Positions 56,391-64,000 of a stretch of 64,000 nucleotides of DNA are shown one piece after another. Source of the DNA: Conus ventricosus (Eukaryota > Mollusca > Gastropoda > Neogastropoda > Conidae). The stretch is taken from assembly GCA_018398815.1 (NCBI GenBank), contig CM031620.1, positions 62,784,485 to 62,848,484 on the forward strand, given 5' to 3'. The translations under genes and the position numbers were made by a program. The notes beneath the pieces are model-generated. The model saw only the letters and a list, made by a program, of their open reading frames with translations, searched no databases and was not told the DNA's origin. The stretch's first letter is position 1. Every line of letters starts with the position of its first letter.

Positions 56391-58312
56391 TTCGTGTAAG
56401 TTGTATATCATTGTTCAGCGTTTAAAACTACACCTGTATATAAAATTTCATCAAGAAAGGTCTAAATTAGAAAATAACGGTCTTAACGGTTTTTAACGCT
56501 CAATGTTAAATTTCTGTTCGTGTAAATTGTATATCATTGTTCAGCGTGGTAAAACTGCATCGTATACCGAATTTCATCAGGAACGGTCTAAATTTATATA
56601 ATAACGGTCTTTTAAAAAGTCAATTTTAAGTTTCGGTTGTGTAAGTTGTATATCATTTATTCAGCATTTAAAACTTCACTTGTATACCAAATTTTATCAA
56701 GAAAGGTCTAAATTTAGAAAATAACGAACCTTAACGGTTTTTAACGCTCAATTTTTAAATTTCTGTTCGTGGAAATTGTATATCATTGTTCAGCGTGTAA
56801 AACTGCATCTGTATCGAATTTCATCAGGACGGTCTAAATTTATATAATAACGGTTTTTTAACGGTCAATTTTTAAGTTTCCGTTCGTGTAAGTTTGTATT
56901 CATTGTTCAGAGTGTAAAACTGGATCTGTATACCGAATTCCATCAAGAATGGTCTAAATTTATATAATAACGGTTTTTACGGTCAATTTTAAGTTTCGGT
57001 TCGTGTAAGTTGTATTATCATTATTCCCGCATTTAAAACTTCACCGTATACCAAATTTCATCAAGAAAGGGCTTAAATTTTGAAAATAACGGATCTTAAC
57101 GGTTTTTTTAAAGCTCAATTTTAAGTTTCTGTTCGTGTAAATTGTATATCATTGTTCAGCGTGTAAAACTGCATCTGTTTTACCGAATTTCATCAGGAAC
57201 GGTTCCTAAATTTATATTATAAAAGGTCTTAAACAGTCAAATTTTTAAATTTCGGTTCGTGTAAGTTGTATATCATTATTCAGCATTTAAAACTTCACTT
57301 GTATACCAAATTTCATCAGAAAGGTCTAAATTTAGAAATTTAAAGAACCTTAACGGTTTTAACGCTCAATTTTAAGTTTCTGTTCGTGGAAATTGTATCA
57401 TTGTTCAGCGTGTAAAAACTGCATCTGTATACCCAATTTCATCAGGAACGGTCTAATTTATATAATAACGGTTTTTAACGGTCAATTTTAAGTTTCGGTT
57501 CGTGTAGTTGTATATCATTGTTCAGAGTGTAAAACTGGATCTGTATACCGAATTCCATCAAGAATGGTCTAAATTTATTTATAAAAGGGTTTTTAACGGT
57601 CAATTTTAAGTTTCGGTTCGTGTAAGTTTTATATCATTAAATTTAGCATTTAAAACTTCAAATGTATACCAAATTTCATCAAGAAAGGTCTACATTTTGA
57701 AAATAAGGATCTTAACGGTTTTTAACGCCAAATTTTTAAATTTCTGTTGTGTAAATTGTATATCATTGTTCAGCGTGTAAAACTGCATCTGTATACCGAA
57801 TTTCATCAGGAACGGTCTAAAAATTTTTTAATAAAAGGTTTTTAACAGTCAATTTTAAGTTTTGGTTCGTGTAAGTTGTATATCATTTTTCAGCATTTTA
57901 AAACTTCACCTGTATACCAAATTTCATCAAGAAAGGTCTAAATTTAGAAAAAACGGATCTTAACGTTTTAACGCTCAATTTTAAGTTCTGTTCGTGGGAA
58001 AATTTTATACAAATTTTTCAGCGTGTAAAACTGCATCTGTATACCGAATTTCATCAGGAACGGTCTTTAAATTTTTATAATAACGGTTTTAACGGTCAAT
58101 TTTTAAGTTTCGGTTCGTGTAAGTTTTTATATCATTGTTCAGGTGTAAAATGCATCTGTATACGATTTAATCAAGAATGGTCTAAATTTATTAATAACGG
58201 TTTTTAACGGTCAATTTTAAGTTTCGGTTCGTGCAAGTTGTATAAACATTTTTCAGCATTTAAAACTTCACTGTATACCAAATTTCATCAAGAAAGGTCT
58301 AAATTTAGAAAA
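56386..58312 (-). repeat. Helitron 121-bp minisatellite, copy 3
   Basis: Same 16 units as 12782-14712. Characteristic local errors convert ATAACGG to ATAAAAGG in several units. Confidence 0.9.
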
Positions 58313-59058
58313 TAACGCTTTTTAACGGTGATAAATAACGGTCATAAAACTATCGAATGACCCCGTGTTATCCACAGTATGCCCCTCTAGACTCATGCCA
58401 AGTTTGGTGGCGATCCCACGACTCCCTTTGCCGCCAACATCAGAAAAGATTGTATTTTGATCGTTTTTAAGGGGGTACGTGTTGTTAACGGTTTTTAACG
58501 GTCATAAATTTAAATGTCGTAGATACTGTCAATGACCCTATGTTATCGGGAGAGTCCCTGTAGGTTCGATGTACCTGTGCAATGTCACAAGGCCATTTGA
58601 TGAAAAGCAGAGGAAAAAGATGTCTTTGAAACGTTATAACAGTTTTGTAACGGGTTTTTAACGGTTTTCTTTTTTTAGAGATTAGTCCAAAACCTCCTTG
58701 GGTCACAACAGACGTACCTGCTAAATTTCAAGAAGATGGGTTCTAAACAGTTTCTTTTATAGGGTTTGGTGTTTTTAACGGTTTTTAACTGTTATAAATA
58801 ACGGTTTTTGTAACTGCCAAATAACGGTTCTCATTTTAGAGAAGTAGTCCTGTACCTGTGCAATGTCACAACGGCCATTTGATGAAAAGCAGAGGAAAAA
58901 GATGTCTTTGAAAACCGTTATAACAGTTTTTAACGGTTTTATAACGGTTTTATTTTTTTAGAGATTAGCCCAAAACCATCCTCGGGTCACAACAGACGTA
59001 CCTGCCAAATTTCATTACAATCGGTTGAGCCGTTTTTGAGTCTATAGCGTACACACAC

Positions 59059-59111
<53 letters not shown>

Positions 59112-59144
59112 AATTTGCCATTTATATATTAGATATATATATAT

Positions 59145-59177
<33 letters not shown>

Positions 59178-59438
59178 ATATATATAATATAAAAATTATA
59201 TAATTATAAACAAAGTTTGCTCTTATGTCTTAGATTGAAGAAATAGGGGGCGATAAGCATTTATATCTGCAGTGGCAGTTAATACTGCCTAACTAACAGT
59301 ATGTGCTCAAGTGGGTGGATGGGGAAAAAATAAAATAAATGCTTCTCAAAATGAGCCTTCAGCAAGCTTATAATCTCCAATAGGGAGGAAACTCACTAAC
59401 ACCTAACTCCTGGTCATATACCGATATTTTCAAAACCT

Positions 59439-59484
<46 letters not shown>

Positions 59485-59595
59485 ATATATATATATATTA
59501 TATATCTGTGTGTACATATAGATATAATATATAGATGTATCTCAGATGTATCTCAGTGTGTGTGTGTGTGTGTGTGTGTGTTCCCTTTCCGCAAG
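58313..59595. repeat. AACGG-rich repeats, (CA)n, (TA)n and right inverted arm, copy 3
   Basis: Counterpart of 14713-16007, including the 288-bp duplication at about 58574 and 58855. Confidence 0.87.
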
Positions 59596-59772
59596 ATGTT
59601 GCGGTGCGTTTCTGATGCCCAATGTCGACTTGGCCTTGATGCAGGAGGTGTTCCGTACGAGCAGGTGCACCACAACCAGTCAGGCAATGTGACCTTGACC
59701 TTCGGCTACTACAGCGTCAACATGACCATTCTGGCCGAACTGATAATGCGGAACCAATACTGCTACCAAAAG
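59596..59772 (+). CDS. Exon C, copy 3
   Basis: Exactly 177 nt (59 codons) from ATG after CCGCAAG to AAG before GTCTTC. It has CCAATG, the correct base count where copy 1 has CCAAATG, but an extra T in GCGTTTCTG and a missing C in GTTCCGTAC. The second half (HHNQSGNVTLTFGYYSVNMT onward) is identical to copy 1. Confidence 0.65.
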
Positions 59773-60203
59773 GTCTTCTTTTTGTTTCTTTTCTTCTTCT
59801 TCTTCTTCTGTTACTTCTGCTGCTTTTGTTTCTTCTTTTTTCTTCTACATCTTTTTTTACATCTTCTTTTACTTCCTTTCCTGTTCCTGCATTTTTATTT
59901 TTTTTTGGGGGGGGGGGGTGGTTTGTTTGTCTTTTTTGTCTGCTTTTGCTTTTCTTTTCAAAGCTCTTTCGTCTGCCACTGGTGCTTCCTTGTCTCTTCT
60001 ACTTCGTCGCCTCTATAATCCAGGCTTCCATACTTCTGAAGTTTTTCACAGGGGGAAGTTGAGTTGTACCGAGTTCTTGTCTGTATGCAAGTAAGGTCTG
60101 TTTGTCTGTGTCTGTGTTCGCAAGTCCTGTTTATGTTGTGCCGTATAAGGTCTCACTTTGTGTGCCTGTTTATGTAACGTCTACTTATCTATGTGTTTAA
60201 GGT

Positions 60204-60267
<64 letters not shown>

Positions 60268-61834
60268 TGTGTGTGTGTGTTCTCTATCTGTGTGTGTCCG
60301 TATGAGTAAGGTCTACAAGCCTGTGTGAGCATGTAGAAGGTCTATGTGTTTTATCTGTTATGTGTAAGGTATTCTAGTTTGTTCTTATGTGTAAAGTCTA
60401 CCTGTCTGTTCACATGTGTAAGGTCTTCTTGTCTATGTCCATGTGTATATGCTCTACTAGTATATATAGTCTGTATGTGAATGTATAAGGTTCTAGTCTG
60501 TATCCGAATGTTTAAAGTCAAGCTTTTTGTATCTAAGTGTATAAGGTCTGCTTGTCAGTGCCCACATGTGTAAGGCGTACTTGTCTGTGCCCTGTGTATA
60601 ACGTCTTACTGTCTCGTCCCAATGTGTAAAGTCTATTTGCCTGTGTCTATATGTATGAGCTCTATTAGTTTATATCCGTATATATAAGGTCTGCTTGTAC
60701 TTGTTTGTACGTCTAAGGACTACTTATTTGCGACTCTGTGTTTAAGGTCTATTTGTCCATGTCTGTATGTAAACGGTGTACTTTTCTGTGCCTATATGAA
60801 TGCGATGGGGGAAAGAGTGGTGTGCAGACAAATATTGTGACCCCAAAAATCCGATTTCTGTGTTTTATACTACGGCTATTGTGTTGGCTGGCTCGCTTCC
60901 CATTCAACACATCAAATCATATTGAGTATCGATCGAAACCTTATAACCAAAAGACAAAGATACACCATGCCACTTCTGATTAATTTATTTTTGCTTCAGA
61001 TCTACGGCGATTAAAGCCATAGAATGAAACCGACTTTTAATGTTTTCTCCATATTTTTTTTCAAAATTCTTTAATTAGTGAATACTTAATAATATGAAAT
61101 ACTATAACAACGGTGAATAGCAGCACTACAGTTAAGGCACATATGAATTTTATCAGCCGCATCGGACCCTGAGAGGAGAGTTTGCTGTAGAAAAACAGAA
61201 GAGATGCGCACTCAGGCCAGTCTCCTGTCATGGCAGATTGACCCCAGTACCACTGGGGCTCAGTTCAACAGGGCTTAGTCTGGGGCTCAGTGGTCATGGG
61301 ACATCATGGAACCGACCTTCAGAAAGGGAGTCCATTACGTCCCTGTTACCAGTGCGTCCCAAAGTTTGTCCCAATTCGAACTAGAAACTCAACAGAACTG
61401 GGACGCAATGGAATTAATCGACAGCCATTATGTTAGTCCACAATTCTTTTAGGTGCCCCATTACCAACAGATATACGTCATTCTGGGAGTCTGTATTCAC
61501 TGATTATACGTGTCTATGTATATCTATTCACACACACACACACACAACACACACCACACACACACACACACACCAATTATAGCAGTGGCGAAGACAATGT
61601 TACGTACCCAAGGTCTGACCGGCGCGCTGGGCTAATGCTCAGGTAAGCCATCTGATAAGCCGTATCGACGAGATCCTGGCCTCAAACCTTTCATCTTAAG
61701 TCATTTATTCATTCATCCATCGGTTAAAAAAAAATCCTGCGCACTGTGGTCTCGTAACTGAGCAGTATGTGCCATAGTACGGAGTAATCCGCACGCAGAA
61801 ACACCTTGTTATCACTGAGACTTTGTCTGTTCAG
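59773..61834. repeat. Pyrimidine tract, degenerate minisatellite and intron, copy 3
   Basis: Counterpart of 16186-18252, nearly base-identical. AAGGTCT minisatellite about 60085-60800 with GT at 60209-60280; interrupted (CA)n at 61530-61574. Confidence 0.9.
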
Positions 61835-61948
61835 TTCTTCTTCTTTGCATGTCGGAGGAGCGATCCTGAAATCGACCTGAGCGGCGATAACGGGTGGCAG
61901 GACATCAACGGCAACACGCACCACTCCTGGACCGCATGCTACCGGAAG
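61835..61948 (+). CDS. Exon D, copy 3
   Basis: 114 nt between TCTGTTCAG and GTAAAC. The central IDLSGDNGWQDINGNTHHSW matches copy 1; the end reads TACYRK. The start has a missing C in the TTC run and an extra G in GGAGGAGCG, so the first ten residues differ from copy 1. Confidence 0.6.
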
Positions 61949-62151
61949 GTAAACGAGTGCGGAGAAAGTTGGGCGGGAGGGGGGGGCGGGGAGGGGGAGA
62001 CAGAGGGATGAAAGAAAACTGCCATGGACTAGTAAAATCGCCACTAGTACTCCGAAATGGCGGAGAAAAGTGCTCACTGTCTCCAGAAATGGATTCAATC
62101 CATTTAGTATGGTCTATAAAACGTTTTGGGAAAAAAGTATATGTAACAGCC

Positions 62152-64000
62152 GCCGTGGCGAAGTGGTTAGCGTCGCGGACTCCCAGCTGGGAGGTCCTGG
62201 GTTCGATTCCATCAAAGTCATGCGGGATTTTTCTGCCCAGACGGCTCCAACCTAGAGTTGGAATTTGCTATGTACTCGTACTCAGTTGGAAAGACTGGGA
62301 CCACACAGTCGAGTTTCATCCACTTAATGGATGCATTTCTGAGAGTGTTGCTCAAATTTTCTGACCAACACTGCAAATGTATGTATCTCTCGGGCCTGGC
62401 TGACACCGGGATATATTATGAAATGAAGCTTAGAGCCCTGTCATGCAGTCTCAGACCGGAATGGAAATCTGCAGCTTTTCATCTTCATCATTCTCTTTCT
62501 CATCGATCAGCATAACAGAAAAGTCTGAAATTCTGGGGCCCTTCATGCCTGCTTTCATGGTGACCTCTGTTTTGATGTCCTATCCATGTCTGTCGCCTTG
62601 GTTTGATTCCCTCGGGGGTCACCGGTATCGGCGAGTCCATGGGGGCTGTCGTTGGACGGACGTGGTGGCGCCCTCGGAGGGAGAGCTCAGTCACGCCGGC
62701 TCCGCGACTAAGCAATTATTGTCGTCAGTAGGGGGCTTAGTTGGTGGTGTCCTGCGTATGTTGGATCAGAACAGGCGCCACTGAACACCACCGATGTGAA
62801 TCGGCAACAATGCGTGTCTCATCCGGTGGGTTGCCTCTTGACGACTTGACATTGACTGCTCGCTGTGGATTGCCGGTGCCGGGGCTGCAGTGGGACTGAC
62901 CGGACTGTGGCTGTGGACGGGGCGGTGGGTGCACAGCCACTGAGGTGGCTCAGAAGATGGGACAGCAAGAAAAAAAAAGTGAATGTAACTGGTTTGGGAA
63001 AGGTGTTTTCTCGGCATACATGAAATTCAGCTGAAAAGTTGATCTGAATGAGGGACATCAATTTTTGAAATGAGGCATGGGACAGTAAACAATAAACAAG
63101 AAGGGTCAGCTGTAAGATGGTTATGAGTGTGCTGGTGACAGAAATAGGTTGTGGCCACAGGAAAGTCCAAGAATGGTCCGGAGGGTTCCAAGCATTGTTT
63201 CTGGAATACTCAACACTACAAGCCGTGTCAGACTTTATTCGCTATGCTTACCATGGTTCTCAAACTTTCACTTTCATAAACTGTTAATGACCGTGGTGTT
63301 GGCTGTTTGAGTTGGACAATGACAATGACATTTTATTCCAACAGGGCCAACCCCCCTTAGAAGGCGTGTGTGTTCACAGAAAAGCAACATGAACTTAAAG
63401 ATTTTGGCAGAAAGAAAACATAAAGACCAACTATAATTTCATTATCTACACTCTTTCTTTTTTTCTTTTTTTTTTTGCTACCTCAAACCACTGCGTCACC
63501 TCAGAAGCAGTGCGCCCACGCCGCTCATTCCGAACCCCGTCCACAGCCACAGCCCGGTCGGCCCGCCGCAGCCCCGGCACCGGCAGTCCACAGGGAGCAG
63601 TCAATGTCAAGTCGCCAAGAGGCAACCCACCGGAGGAGACACTGCACTGCTGCCGAGTCACTTCGGTGGTGTTCAGTGGCGCCTGTTCCGATCTAACATA
63701 CGCAGGGACACCACCTACTAAGCCCCTACGGACGACAATAATTGTTTTGTCGCGGAGCCGGCGTGAGTGAGCTCTCCCTCCGGAGGGCGCCACCACGTCC
63801 GTCCAACATCAGCCCCCATGGACTCGCCGATACCGGTGAACCCGAAGGAACCAAACCAAGGCCACAGACGTGGAGAGGACATCTAAACTGAGGTCACCAT
63901 GAGTGCAAGGCTGAAGGGCCCCAGAATTTGAGACATTTCTTTTTTTATGCTGACATTGAGAATGAGGATGATTAAGATGATGCTACGGATGTCCATTTCG
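62152..64000. mobile_element. Foldback element, copy 3, cut by the window edge
   Basis: Left arm from 62152 (GCCGCCGTGGCG), centre about 62970-63490, right arm from about 63493 to the edge. The outer tRNA-like end of the right arm lies beyond the window. Confidence 0.87.

Larger units (their letters stand above)
54057..59133 (-). mobile_element. Helitron, copy 3
   Basis: Minus-strand 5' TC at 59133, intact terminal hairpin (ACCCG...CGGGT) and CTAG end at 54057; 5077 bp. The target flank here is TTTTA on one side, a small difference from the TATATA of copy 1. Confidence 0.87.
52481..64000 (+). repeat. Large direct duplication, copy 3 (partial)
   Basis: Collinear with 8888-20420. It starts immediately after copy 2 breaks off inside the tRNA-like element at 52478 and runs to the window edge. 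The first 6 kb has moderate homopolymer-type errors, for example AACGG motifs turned into AAAGG; from about 59000 the match to copy 1 is close to perfect. The decreasing error load along the copy suggests a polished contig joined to poorly covered sequence. Confidence 0.93.

Noticed and set aside
33526..64000. Real gene family expansion through triplication of the exon A-D gene
   Set aside because: Copy 2 error pattern and the partial, mid-repeat junction at 52480 favour an assembly artefact; kept open as an alternative, not asserted.

Overview
The window is non-coding-rich animal DNA, not bacterial. It holds short spliced exons separated by kilobases, long (GT)n, (GA)n and (TA)n tracts, tRNA-derived SINEs, decayed non-LTR, Penelope-like and Helitron elements, and a scaffold gap of exactly 1000 N (27550-28549). 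This mix fits an invertebrate, most likely a lophotrochozoan such as a mollusc. That assignment is inference, because no diagnostic gene is present.

Layout. The dominant structure is one locus present three times in direct orientation. Copy 1 is 1 to about 18718, continuing to 20420 as the counterpart of copy 3. Copy 2 is 33526-52480. Copy 3 is about 52481-64000 and matches 8888-20420 of copy 1. Copies 1 and 3 look almost identical by eye. Copy 2 carries scattered one- and two-base indels and substitutions throughout, even in simple repeats, as an uncorrected long read would. At about 52480 the sequence jumps from the equivalent of 18718 back to the equivalent of 8888. I read this as a probable assembly artefact (raw-read gap fill or unmerged haplotype), although a real 9.8-19 kb tandem duplication cannot be excluded.

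One copy of the locus reads, left to right: an L1/Tx1-like LINE ORF2 fragment; a CR1/Jockey-like reverse-transcriptase C-terminus; a Penelope-like fragment with a GIY-YIG endonuclease bounded by inverted repeats; two exons (A, B); a 44-bp minisatellite and (GA)n blocks; a possible third exon (B2); a 5.07 kb helicase-bearing Helitron on the minus strand, itself nested between 200-bp inverted repeats and carrying a SINE with a 13-bp target-site duplication; two more exons (C, D); and a 2.2 kb inverted-repeat element whose outer ends are tRNA-like. Exons A, B, C and D share orientation and can be chained in phase, so they probably belong to one plus-strand gene with N-glycosylation sequons. I do not recognise its family. 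Each assembled copy has indels in its exons.

The spacer between copies 1 and 2 (20750-33500) contains a LINE C-terminal fragment on the minus strand, a near-perfect 373-bp palindrome with a hammerhead-ribozyme-like core on both strands, a 33-bp minisatellite, a head-to-tail array of Helitron-like 1.46-1.8 kb units running into the gap, and about 4 kb of low-complexity DNA. No CRISPR array, rRNA operon, bacterial operon or intact full-length protein gene is visible.
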